Of a stretch of 64,000 bases of DNA, positions 36,720 to 49,200 are shown one piece after another; the stretch's first letter is position 1; every line of letters starts with the position of its first letter. The notes under the pieces are model-generated. The model was not told the DNA's origin. It did not search any database and saw only the letters and a list, made by a program, of their open reading frames with translations. Both the position numbers and the translations under genes were made by a program. Location of the stretch: assembly GCA_964023275.1 (NCBI GenBank), contig OZ029916.1:20120064-20184063 (forward strand), in the 5' to 3' direction. Source of the DNA: Norana najaformis. Taxonomy: Eukaryota > Annelida > Clitellata > Crassiclitellata > Hormogastridae.

Positions 36720-39700
36720 ATGTCTTCTGGATTGGTGGATGTAGACCTACGAGTACAGCCATCTGTTGTGCTGGTCGATGACATTGTCCACATTCAGGCC
36801 AAAGGACTTGATCGATTCCAGCCATTTACTATTGCTGCTCTTCTTATTGAAGACGACAAGATATTCGTTTCCCACGCATTCTATATTTCCGATGCTACAG
36901 GAAGAGTTGATTGTAAAAGTATGCCTTCATTAGGAGGAACCTTTGACGGTGAGAGAATGAATAATGAATGGTTGTTACTTATTACTCTAGTCAATATAAT
37001 GCATCAGAAGTAGTTTCAAAACAGTTTCTAGCCAGTATGCTTATTTAAGTGGCATTCCAGCGGATGATGATAATGCGGATGAGGTTAGATAACACTGGCT
37101 TTGAATTAAGGTGGGTCCAGATATGCCGTACCGTAGCCATTATTTCATGCCTTCGTTTTAAATAGTTTCTCTTTAAAAGCTTAAAAACATTATTAACTGT
37201 TTTAATTTAATCATCTTCGAAAAATGGATTTTTCTTGGCGTAAAATGACATTTGTAATATTAAGAATTTGTGGTCGTTGATTTTTCATCTTCAAACTCTC
37301 ACTGAAAGTTGCCCATGAAATGATTCCTTGTTAAATTTCTTAGTACTCACCTCTATGTTTATTTTGTGAAACTTAAGAATAATATCGATAACTCTGTTAA
37401 ATAATTAATGTTATGCTTGAAGGCGTTGAGCCAATGGGTCTCTTCTGGAGCATGAAACCAGCCTCGGGTCAAATGCTAGGACTTCGATTGATGAAGCATA
37501 ACGTGGAAACGCCTTTCGTCGTCGATCTGTATCTTTACAATGGCTACCAACACATAACAAGTAGAGAAGACATTGAGAAGCACAAGAATTTACTGTTGGC
37601 ACAGACGACTGTGAAGCGATACTACCAGTCACCAGAGGTCGTTGCAATTCCAGTCAGAGATGGTTCGATCAGAGGGATACTTTATTTGCCTCCAGGTTGA
37701 ACGACATTCATCTTCAATGCTTAATCATTACTTAATTGTATCAATCGATAATGTTCCTGACAGTTCAGCATTGATTAAGACAGAGATAGATACTGTAAAC
37801 TTTAAAAGCTTTAGTGAAGCTTGTATTAAAGTATTAGACTGTGCCATTCGGGAGGTGACAGGTCTCCAGCTGGACAGTTAAGCCTCGACCTACAGACACG
37901 AATGGCGTCAGCGAACCCGAAAACACTTGGATTTGGTCAAGGGCGATAAGATGCATGGGAGCAAGGACAAGCACCGGAAGAGTGGAAGAAGTCGATATTG
38001 GTAACAATCTACAAAAAGGGAAGTCCATTGGAATGTAACAATTACCGCACCATTGCGCTGATAAGCCACCTGGGCAAGGTGCTGATGATGGTATTGGCGG
38101 AAAGATTAAGAAGCCAGATGGAGGAATACTTGACGGATGAGCAGGCGGGATTTCGGAAGGATAGAAGCACGATACAACAAATCTTGGCTTTAAGACTAAT
38201 AGCAGAAAAAGCAAGGCGAAAGAATAAAAAGGTATACAATTGTTTTGTAGACTTTAAGAAGGCATTTGACAGTGTAGACCAGAACGTGACATGGGCCGTT
38301 CTACAATCGTATGGAGTTGACAACAAACTGATTCAGTTGTTACGAGACATAAATGGTACTTCACAAGCGGCGGTCAGGACATGTGGCAAGTTGGGACCGT
38401 GGTTTAGAACCAACAGGGGTATGAGGCAGGGTGATCCAATATCGCCCATGGTGTTTATAACAGATTTGGAAAGAGCAATGGACAAGGTCAAGAGCAAAGG
38501 AATATCAGTTCAGGGAATATGCATAAACAATTTACGTTTTGCAGATGATGTGGACATATTGGAGGAGGGACCTACAGAGCTGGAGTGCACAACACAAATG
38601 CTGAATGAAGAAGCAAAGAAATATGGACTGTACATGAACTTTGATAAGACAAAAACAATGGTATTTGGCGACAAAAATATCACCCAGCAGATAGTGGTTG
38701 AAAGAATGCAGCTGGAGAATGTAGAGAGGTTCACTTATCTTGGAAGTAATATGACATATGACCTAGATTGCAAAAGTGAAATAAAGATACGAATAGCGAG
38801 GGGAATGGCAGTGTTGAAAGCAATGGATAAAACTTGGAAGAGCAAAGCAATCAGCATGAAAACAAAACTGGAGGTATTAAAGACATGTGTATTCAGCACC
38901 ATGATGTATGGATGTGAGACATGGGTCCTGACAAAAGACTCACGACGGAGAGTCTTGGCATTTGAGAGAAAATGTTACAGAAAAATCCTAAGGATCGGAT
39001 GGACTCAGAAGATTAGGAATGAAGAGGTCTACGAAAGAGTGGCTATAACCGAGAATCTACTGCAGAAGGTTATTCAGCGAAAACTTGGATTGTTTGGACA
39101 TATCTGTAGAATGAAGGATGACAGAAATATTAAGACTCTAACATTTGGAATTATGGAAGGTACGAACAAGAGAGGCAGACCACATCGAGAGTGGGTGGAT
39201 GACATTGAGGAGTGGTGTGGCGCGGACTTGCAGAAACTGGGACATGCGGCTCAAAACAGAATCGAGTGGAGACACATTGTGAAACGGGCATCGGACACCT
39301 ACGGGCATTGAGCCCATGGTTATTGATGATGATGATGATGATGATGATGATAAGACGATCTGGATTGGCATCGACCGTCAATCAAAGAGAGGTTCTACGA
39401 CTATTACGCCTACGATTCCTCCTCAGTCGATGGACATATGGCGTGTTAACAACTGCATTACTGACTTACTTAATTATTTACTTGCTTACTTACTTACTTA
39501 CTTATTCAAAAGCCTGTCCTGCGCCGTTGTGCTGGATCCAGAGATGTTCGAGCGCTGCGTCATCTGTCAATCTTTAGCTTCCCACTTACGACAGCCTTAC
39601 AAACTCTCAATACATTTATAATGGCCGTTTGAAGCAATTTGCTTATAAGCAAATTGCTTCAAACGGCCATTGTCACAATTCTCTTTCACGCTATCAACTC

Positions 39701-42700
39701 TATAAAATGTAAGCAACGGAATAAATGCCAAAGACCATTTGCAGACTCCTTTGCTTGCTAAGTATCTCATGCCGCTTAGTCGACTGACCTCTCGAAAGTA
39801 CATTTCTAAAGCTGGGCCTTGCAATCCCAGACCCCAAAACTTCAACTCTGCTTGAACCGAGAACTTGCACAATGTTTCTACTTTGACGTCTCTGATATGG
39901 ATTTAAACTACTGAATTTTCATAATGACGTTAATCGTGAATTAAAAGAAGTAATATTTTATTCATTATCCAGGTGATGGGCCATTTCCAGGTGTCATCGA
40001 TATGTTTGGTACAGCAGGAGGTATATTGAAATTTCGAGCAGCTTTGTTGGCATCCAGAGGGTTTGCTGCCCTGGCCTTGCCTTATTATGATTATGAAGAC
40101 CTTCCTCGGGGAATTGATCTTCAGATGGAATACTTCGAAGTAAGTTGTTCCTTTCATTTCTCCGCTTATAAAGTTTTGTGCTAGTAAAACTAGGACTTAC
40201 AGGAGCGAAACTAGTGTTGTGTGGCTATGTAGGACGCACTGACTCCTTTCGCAAATAACTTTGACATTCGTCTCGAAACAGCAATTAGTGTCAATAATTA
40301 CTGTAAAATTAGGTCCTACTCACCGTTTAAGGATCCACCCAAATTTCTGTCAGCGACCTACCTGTGTAAGGTTCATTGTTACTCCATCCTCTTGTAAGGC
40401 GCATTAGTTTGTCAAACCTTATTTTACGACTGCATTGAAACTTGTCATTATTGAAATATTTTTCTTCATGACGTCACGAATGTTTTTATAAAGGTGTATT
40501 TTTGCCGTTTCCAAAATTCTCTTAAAAATTCAGGAAACAGGCTGCCAGGAAACGAGTCAAACGACCATGAGTTTTAAAACGAATTCGAGCCAATAGAAGC
40601 TATGCAGACCAAAAATGCCCACAGGCAAACTAGGCAGCTTTCTGGGGCTCCGCAGCATCAAGGGGCCCGCATCCGACGTCTTCAAAACATCTGCGCAACA
40701 TTTTATCACAAGTTATCTGGAGACGTCCTTTTAATTTGATATTACGACACTCTGAGGTGTGCAAGCTAACCGACGAATGCGGTATGACCCAAATGATCAC
40801 TATTATTACTTACGTACTTCCACACGAAAACATCAGATGAGGCAATTATGACATAATAGCGTCTTTAGGTCGATGGGCAGTGTAATGTGGAAGAAGTTAG
40901 TCTAAATATGTTTCATTTCTGCTACATCAGTTGAAACCTGAAGATGAAGAGGAACTACAAAGGCGGCTGATATTTTGCCTGATATACGCTGTGATAACTC
41001 AATGAGACATAAACTGCGCTTGTCTAATTTGACAGATGAATTGCGAGGCACAAAACTGGACTCTGTAAATACAAATCCCGTAAATTATGCGATTATTTAA
41101 TTATCTATCCAGCACATTTCACAATCAAGTGGGCTTTCAGTAAGCTCAGAAAATGTATATTAGTGCAGGAAAAAGCGCTGGTGGCTGGGGCTTCGCCTCA
41201 GACCAGCTGCGGAACTCAAAACGCTTCCAGACCGCATCTGCCTTCGCGGCATGGGGACGGAGAAGAGGAATGGAGACCCATATTACTTTGTGCCAAGGAA
41301 CCCCAAAGTCCATAATGTGGATGTGGAGCTATGGTTCGATAGAGATTCTCGCTGGTACCCGACTTGTCCGATGACTACTACCTCGCTAGCCGTTGTCATA
41401 AGATGTATACGTCTTGTTCGAACATCACGTTTTGGTATGTCATGTGCATGGTTGCGCGACAGCTCTCGTATATTCGGACTATTGCTGGTCGGTCTACGCG
41501 ATCCTGAGTTATTTTATGCGATTTTGAACAGAATTCGGACATCTTCGGAGTTCTATGGCGCACTCTGTCGGGACATACCTTCGCGGGGCGCGGGTAATTC
41601 GAACATGGGTGAAACCAGAATATAGTATTATCTGACAGGTTAGCCCGCTCAAACGGTTTCAATCTTACATAACTTACAAGCTGTTTGCAATCGGATTCGG
41701 TGAGGCATGGCCGTTAGAGTACCATCGATCTTCAACTGTCGTTCTCAGTGCAACATGGACCAGGAACTCTGGATACATTATCAAATGTCAAGCCTGGATG
41801 AGATTATGTTGGCCAAATTCTATGTGTATGCGAGAAACTGCTAACAGAGACTTTTCCAAGCTGTTAGGATATCATTTGCTTGCTGATCAACTTATCCTAT
41901 TTAACTCTAAAATAGTTTAGGCTGGTCGGAAGCGCCTTATGCAGGTTATAGAAGGTGCCATATGAATGCCAAGATACACTACAAATTTAGGCGTACAACA
42001 CATTCAAGGTGTGACTTCGAAAACACAAAATTCATCGAGTTTATCATCAAATATCAGAATTTCTCTAGCGCCATAATATAGGCCTATTGTGTATGTTAAA
42101 GCAAACGATAGTTTTAAGTTGGCTGTTCACTTCTACCACCATTAGGCGCCAGCGTATAAATTCTACCGATTTCATATAAATTATGAGTGATTTTTTGACA
42201 TTTATTTAGTGTTTTGAATAAAACATAGGGCTAAAGAAATTTAAATCGCGTCCTCTTCTGAAACTGGTCTTGCGGATTTCTTACGGCCGATCAGGATTTG
42301 TATTTTAATTGTCTATGGTGCTCTATGCACATAATTGTGCATGCACAATAGTATGAGCGCTCCAGATGGGTTTCTCTTCAAGTGGCACTATTTAAATTTG
42401 AGATAACGATTACGATTCACATTTTCTTTTTGATGAATAATGAGTAATCAAGTTCTCAAAATGTTATGTTACAGGAAGCTGTTGACTGGCTTTTTCGTCA
42501 TCCGCTGGTGCTAAAGACAGGCATTGGCATTATTGCTGTGTCGAAAGGAGGATCTATTGCTTTAGACACAGCTACCAAGAGTCCAAAGGTCGCTCTACTG
42601 CACTTCTAAGTCTTAAGTTTTTTGGCACGTTATTGACTTTCGATTTATCTTTAGTTTTTGAAAATCTCACAAGTGCACGGCATTGCTTCGTATTTCATTT

Positions 42701-45700
42701 GTTTATACCAAGCATAGAATCGGTTTGTTCCTTTCTTATACCATGACTAAATATATTATAATATTACAAAATACATTGCTAGTTTTAGCAACAATGGAAC
42801 ATGGTGAAACGCAGAGGAGGCGCTAATTTCCCATTCTTATGCCCTTGAGCCGGTAGTGAACCGAATCCCAAAGTTCTCCAGCTCTCGACATGGACCAGCA
42901 CATCGCAGGACTTGCCATTTACTTCCGAGCTTACGTCGGTATACTGCTTGGTGACAGAGGAAGGTGTGAGCAAAATGTTTGCTCAGGGTTATTACGTAGA
43001 GTCCGCTCAGCAGGTTCGAACCCGAAACCGTTAGGTCAGAGATCAAGCGAGCTATGGATAGATTACCGTACCGTACTAACAGACGCGTTCTGTCACGACA
43101 AGCTTGGAAATAAAAATTAAGCCCTACTGGATGCCAATGCTATCAGGCTACCACTACATGTTTTGAATAAATTTTTATAGAAAAGAAAAAATAAACAGAA
43201 GCCTTAAATCGAGATTCGATAATTTAAAATGACTTAATGTGTAGGTGAAAGCTGTTGTGTGCATCAACGGTCCGGCTATTCATAACACTGGGTTTCACCA
43301 CTACAAAGGAAAACCACAATTCGTGCTGAAGTGAGTTGAGTTTTCGCCAGACTAAAACAATTTATGGATGGACCTACCTATAAGGACCATTCCATTTAGA
43401 AGTACTGACTATTCATGACATTGGCGGATCCAGGAGTTGAAAAGGGGTCGAATATTTGACGACCTTTTTGCTGCACAGTCTTTTGTGCGACAAAAATTCT
43501 GAAAACCTTTCTTTAGTAATTCGCCTTTTTGCCATTTTTTCCAGGTTTCCCTGTCTGGTTTACTATTCTTCTGTTCTTTTACACAAGTTTTCGTGAATTT
43601 CTCGGTTTTATTTTCTCTTTCCTTCTTTATTTTATTCATGGCCAGGATTAATACATCTGATTTACTTTGCTATTTTCTGTGAAAAAACTTCCGCAAACCT
43701 GTACGGGAGCCGGTTCAAAGAGATCTGCCCTTCAGTTAAGAGCCACATGTTAATACGCTATTATAGTCTTAGCGACGCGGTCACCAAATGTGGCCACGTT
43801 TCTGATCACAGGCTTGTGCATGAAGTGACATTTTGGCTCTCTTTACCCCACAGCATGAATTGCAAGATTTTCGCCTAGCAGCGTCCAATGGGTAATGTGT
43901 ATGCCTGTTTAGCCTCGGGTGCTTGCAAGTTTTTCGCATGACATGTATATTGCTCCTGTCCACTACTGGGAACTAATTTACCCGCTCTGTCTATATACGC
44001 AAAGGCAATGCCAATTCTGTAAGTGTTACTACGTTCCGTTGGTATAACTTATAAATTCTAGATATATTCGAGAGGTTGCGTGCCTACGTGTCTCCCGCCA
44101 TTTTCTTTCGTGTTAAACAAACAGAAAATCGTTCATTTGCAGCTTTTGCGTGACTTTTAGTTATTCGGTTGCTCTCTGCCCGATTAGTCCCCGAGTTTCC
44201 TGCATGTTTTATCCGGTTTTGGACAAGTGTTCACAGATCGAGCATGGCCTGCGTCGCTGACCTCATGGTGAAATAAGTAGGCCTAAACGACGCCGACGTC
44301 CGTAGACAAGCTCTTTGGACACTTACTGAACCTGAAGGCCCATACGACTGTTGACCGGAAATCTTGATTTGGTTTTCTTTTGGCGAGCTCCGGGAAGGCA
44401 TCGGATGTCCGTATTGGAGATGTTATCATTAGCTGGCGCTCTATGAATTTGTCCGACAGCTCAGAGCAGAGAACGCTCAAGTTGTTGTGATCTTGCAATT
44501 AGGCCTCTACCGGTCGCCGAGTTCACTGCATCAATTAGACCAGCAAGAAGCACTTGTGTAAACCGAATCAACATCTGGTTCCTTTATTATCAATGACGAG
44601 TTTTCAATGCTTTGCAGCCTAACTGGTGAAGAGTTTACGCAGACCAGCGAAGGTATGATATTTGGAGAATCGCATATTGTGACTGAGAAAAACAAACAGC
44701 ATGTCATTCCGGTAAGTTCAACAGTAAGGCTGTGATTTAAACGCATTGCTTTTCCAGATTTTGCATTGATAAGCTGTTTTATATAAGTAGCCTATTTATT
44801 TTATTCAGCTCTCTTAATTGTGTTGACTCATATCGTACATGATGTTTTTCTCATATAATAATTAATGTTTGTTAAAGTTGTTCTGTAAAAATATCGAGGA
44901 ACTTTTTCGTACTTATATACGGGCCTGCCATGTAGGGCCTACGTTCGTGCGCACGTATATTTTGTGAAAATATACGTATGCGTGCATTTATGTATGCGTA
45001 CATGTATGTATACGCATGTACCAGTGTGTGTATGTATGCACGCGTGTACGTACGTATGTATGTATGTAACTGTGTATGTATGTATGAATGTATGTATGTA
45101 TGTATGCATATATAGGCATGACTAAAACTGACCTTTTTAACATATCTTTTGTGTCCCAATTTCTTTTTCGCAATCATGGAAGTATTATTTTTATCACATT
45201 TTGCCTTATCATAAGGCTGTAAAGTAAGGCAGTTTCATCAAATAAAGTGTAATTAGTGCCTAATGACTAGACTGTGTTTTCAGGACGCATGCGTAATAAT
45301 AAATGTTATTTAAATGGGGACTTTGGTGTCATTTATGTAGCCTTATAATTTCGGTGATTTTACTGGATTACGTAACTAATTGGAACAGGTGGAAACTGCA
45401 GAGAACGCCCGCTTCTTGTTGATTTATGGTGGAGACGATCCCACGACTCCTCCCTGTCACTTTCAGGCGATCATTGAGAGATTTCGGCTTCATGGAAAGA
45501 AGAATTATGAGCTCCATTTCTACCCGAATGCTGGTCACCTCATTGAGCCACCGTACACACCACACTGTCGTGTCAGCTATGCTAAAATTGTTGGTTTGTA
45601 ACTCCTCATTGGTTTTACAGTTTCATTATCGTTTGAAAGTTTTCAATATGTTTTGCAATTTTATTTATTTCGTCAGAGAATTATCGAAAAATAGATTTAC

Positions 45701-46283
45701 AGAGACATAAGATAGAGAGGATACAGAGAGAGAAAGACAGACAGAGACAGACAGGCAGGCAGACAGAGACAGAGACAACGAGAGACAGAGAGAAATGGAC
45801 TCACGGATGGACAGAGTAAGAGACAGCCCCATTCTAAATGGCAGTGTATTCCCTGTGTTAATACGATTCGACCTAATTTAATTACGCCCTATTAGTACAC
45901 GCCCCCTTAATAAAAAACTAAGACATCAATCGATTGTAGTTTTCGAGATAAAACCGCATTCCGAATTAATTAATTCCCCGCAGCCGATCGAGTTGACCGT
46001 GCACAAATCAATCCATTATCGATGCTACCTTGACACTACTCAAGCGAACGCTGGAGAATTATGCACATTAGTCGTAGGAAAAAATATAAAACAATAGTCT
46101 AAGGGTTTATAAAATCTCTGCTGATAAAACGGTTTCACAGGTAACGTTGTACTGTACGGAGGAGAAACAAAAGCACATTCCGTAGCCCAAGAACAATCCT
46201 GGCGACGACTGCAGTCATTTCTCAGAGAACAACTGGCGACATCTGGTGACCCCAGAAGATTATACTCATCCAGCAAATTATAG
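36720..46283 (+). CDS. Peroxisomal-type acyl-CoA thioesterase A (ACOT/BAAT family), 436 aa
   Basis: Serine hydrolase expected to cleave acyl-CoA to free fatty acid and CoA. Exons: 36720-36948, 37423-37695, 39973-40139, 42475-42588, 43245-43330, 44618-44711, 45389-45593, 46141-46283, all in phase. Seen: an N-terminal acyl-CoA thioesterase/BAAT domain ([26 protein letters not shown]) and a C-terminal alpha/beta hydrolase domain ([18 protein letters not shown]). The nucleophile is Ser246 (AVSKGG), the Asp is 337 or 338 (YGGDDP) and the His is 371 (NAGHLIEPP). Ser rather than Cys at the nucleophile favours thioesterase over bile-acid amino-acid transferase (family knowledge). The protein ends in SKL, a canonical peroxisomal PTS1. 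The start is the ATG aligned with family N-termini; an upstream in-frame ATG at 36642 is not conserved in copy B. Human type-I ACOTs are of similar length. Confidence 0.93.
37952..39350 (+). mobile_element. RTE-type LINE, 5'-truncated, in thioesterase A intron 2
   Basis: A 437-residue open frame (37998-39311) covers most of the reverse transcriptase ([30 protein letters not shown]) and the C-terminal region ([27 protein letters not shown]). It ends in (GAT)n. The flanks share GATAAG, and copy B has the uninterrupted site (GGGCGATAAGAATATCTGG near 53221). The long intact frame and the empty duplicate indicate a young insertion, later than the segmental duplication. The endonuclease part is absent. 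Confidence 0.93.
39620..39671. repeat. Perfect 52-bp palindrome (copy A)
   Basis: Two perfect 26-bp arms (AATGGCCGTTTGAAGCAATT plus TGCTTA) meet without a spacer. The same sequence is present in copy B. It lies in thioesterase intron 2, about 300 bp before exon 3. Confidence 0.95.
40967..42305. other. Block present in copy A only
   Basis: Copy B runs from GAATTACAAAGG straight into AATTGGCTGTGC, whereas copy A has about 1.34 kb between the equivalent positions. The block has a CpG-richer stretch (41160-41640) with a 124-residue open frame (41251-41625) that I do not recognise. No terminal repeats were found, so insertion in A and deletion in B are both possible. Confidence 0.6.
42803..43075 (-). 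mobile_element. tRNA-headed SINE in thioesterase A intron 4
   Basis: The minus strand has box B GGTTCGAACC in a tRNA-like head, then a body with TTTGCTCACACC, CTCTGTCACCAAGCAGTAT and ATGGCAAGTCCTGCGATG. It is the same family as 24390-24620. Copy B has it at the same place, so it predates the duplication. Confidence 0.7.
44950..45115. repeat. (ATGT)n-type microsatellite
   Basis: A tetranucleotide tract of TATG/TACG variants lies in thioesterase A intron 6. In copy B the equivalent tract (about 58035-58120) is shorter. Confidence 0.85.
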
Positions 46284-49200
46284 TCAGCAGCCTCGACGAG
46301 TCTACGACAGAATTAATATACGTATTTTATTTTAGTACAGGACCGTACGCAGAAACAATTTTCTGTGGGAATTTGTAATTGGTTTTGTTTAGTAAATTAA
46401 AAAAAAATTATTGAACTTTTATAAAATTCCCAAGATTTCAGATAAACACGGCTTTATTACCCAAGAATAGGTCTATATTGACTTTTAGCCTCACGGTCTT
46501 CTTGCTTATTTTCTCACTCAGTAAGGACATAAATGGAAAAATTTCGAGATGGAAGAATTTGAACTCGTTAACCTTTTTTAAAAATGGCAATGATTTGTTA
46601 TTTAATCAATGTAAACTTGAATGACAGCTAGGAATGTGACATCGAATACAGATGCAAACTTGACGAAGTGTTAATCCGGACAGTACATAAACTTTCAACC
46701 CATTTTAAGGACTGTATCTTTTAAAACTAGAAACCTAGAAGAAGTATAAGCGTACGTCTTTTTAACTTAGGGGTCTACTGTTTTTTTCACAGAACAACCT
46801 TTAACCAGAATTATGCACTTCACGTTTTTACCTAAATTTGTGTGTCGAAGTTTGTTTTAGATATTCTGAACTCTGAATGTCTAATCTAATCTAAAGACTT
46901 CTATAGAGCCGTTATCATAATGCTCAGTCGATGGTCGCTTCAAGTCAAAATCGCAGTCAAAAATTATAAACCTTTGGAGAAGGCAGATCAAATTCCGAAT
47001 ATTAAAATAGTCTGAATTCATAGGATTCCACATAAGGCTTTTGGAGTTCTCCCTCTTCCAGAAGAACAGTGATGTCGGTCCTTTCCCAACTTTAGTGAGT
47101 TCAACTTGCACCTCAGCTTTCTTCTGCAACATTTTACTGTGCTGTTTTTATTAACAATAAACAGTTACCTCGGGTGAAACAATATTAATATGGTTATGTT
47201 CACAAATTATATATTAGTGCAAAACATGATTTACCATGATGGCCTGTTTTGTAATTGCAATATAAAGTTCAGCCAATCACACATCATTAGAACCATCTAT
47301 CATAGACCAGTGGTCTATGCAACTTTTTTCAGTCAGAGAGTCTAGAACCCAGAGACAAATTGTGGAGGACTGACATGATGAACCTCCAACGACTGGGAGA
47401 CATGGCGAGAACTGAATACATTTGTGTGAATTTTTCTAGCCAAGGGTCTAATACCTGGATGAAAATTGATGGGACTGAGATAGGAAGCGCTGTGGATGCG
47501 AAACCCCTAATGAATAGGGGACAGAGGAATGTTCTAAAACGCGAACGGGGTAAATCGGGTTGGAAAATACTCTTCACAGATCCTTATCCGTCAACACAGC
47601 AAAGTCAAGAACCACGGATCAAGGACAGGGTACACCTAGAAATCGCGTCGGATCCACATAAATCCCAAGTTCCATTGTCTTAGCCTCAGGGATCTGCATC
47701 CCAAGACCCTCACCAGGAACGTCATTGCATGTCTCTCTGCATGTATGTCTCTCTGCATGTATGTATGTACGTATGTAAAAATGCGTGTATGTACGTATGT
47801 ATGTCTCTCTGCATGCATGCATGTATGTATGTATGTATGTATGTATGTATGCATCGGATTGTCGATTGCTGATCATATCTGTATTTTTATTCTGAATACG
47901 AATGTCTTTTGAGTACATGTTATATTTCATTACATTATACCGAACGAGAACTTTACGACTTCTGAAGAGCCCCGAAGACTACAATTTCTAATCTACCCAT
48001 ACGACTACTTTAGAACCAAACAGAATACAGGTTATAGAATTAACTGTCATTCTGGTTGACTGGAAGACGACTAGACCGAGAGCTGTAGATTTTAAGTCTA
48101 TCATACTATCGCTTCTTCCCTTTCTATTCTGTCTCCTGCATTTGTAGCAGTGGCGGAGTTACTTTCTTCCTGCTTTTATTCTTTTATTATTATTCGGAGT
48201 TATTCTTTTCCTGCTTTGCTCCATCATAGACGTCTGTGGCTCTGTCTAAAATTTATATAGCTGTATTCAGTCTATGAGCAAATAATTATGTTTACATGGA
48301 TACATGGCGGCAGCCAGTCTGTCGCTGTCTGCATGTATCTGAACCTTCTCAACTCTCATAGTCTAGGCTAACATGCCCGTGCTTCTTCTCCCCTTCTGCG
48401 ACAGACTACTACCTGGTCAATCAACCCAGATCTACAGGCCATCGGTCAAAATACAGAACCCACAAGCTTAAATTAGCTTCCAAAGCGCCTTTTGTAAAGT
48501 GAGCCACTCATGAAAAAAGTAACTTATTTACTGCTTCAGATCGACACTGATATATGCATGTATATATATGTAGGTATATACGCCTGTCTGTATGTCTGTC
48601 TGTCTGCATACGTGTATACATTTCTATAAATAATTCTGTATATATGTGTGTATGTATGAATGTTTGATATACAGTATATATGTTTGTTTGTCTTTATGTA
48701 TGTATTTATGCAAGCATGCTTGTATGTATGGACTCTCAAAGGCGTAGAAACATGGCTATATGACAAATCTAAAAGAGTGCGACTTAAGGTAGGTCAAAAG
48801 TACACGAAGCAGTGTTTATTCAACCCAGATGGTGTTTAATAAATAAACTCGATAGGCAAAGTCAATGATCTCTCCTTCAGTAGAGTCGAAAGTCAGCAAG
48901 GCAATCAAGAGACTGCTCACCGTGTTGCCCTTCAATCAATCAAAGCACACAAAGTGCACGCGTACTAAACTGATCAACATTTACGAATGTCCTCCACGTT
49001 AGGCTGACGGTTTATTGAATGATCACATTGTTCTTCCTGTTTCTTGGCTTCCTGAATTTATACAGGGCCCACGTGAATGGCCTATAGGCCTAGTATATAT
49101 ACATACATATATATACATATATACACATATATGATGACTCTGTACACTCCCTCGATGCAGTTTCCGTGGTTGATTCTCGACAGTAGCCTTCAGACAGTTA

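Larger units (their letters stand above)
33388..47003. repeat. Segmental duplication, copy A (13.6 kb)
   Basis: It aligns colinearly with copy B (48490-60027) over introns, exons and about 3.3 kb of 5' flank. Homology begins near CTTTTGTAAAGTG..CCACTCATG and ends near CAAGTCAAAATCG. Copy A is longer mainly because of an RTE insertion and about 1.3 kb around 41-42.3 kb that copy B lacks. Confidence 0.93.

Noticed and set aside
39597-39872. 91-residue minus-strand open frame nearly identical in both duplicates (again at 53455-53730)
   Set aside because: The whole intron around it is equally conserved by recent duplication, it spans the palindrome, and it matches no family I know. Conservation here is not evidence of coding.
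44872-45177. Open frames rich in HTYIHTYI (also at 47619-47930 and 48536-48766)
   Set aside because: They are translations of (ATGT)n microsatellites.
36720-46283. Bile acid-CoA:amino acid N-acyltransferase instead of thioesterase
   Set aside because: That enzyme uses Cys as nucleophile; both copies have Ser in AVSKGG. The transferase role cannot be fully excluded for an invertebrate, but the residue favours hydrolysis.
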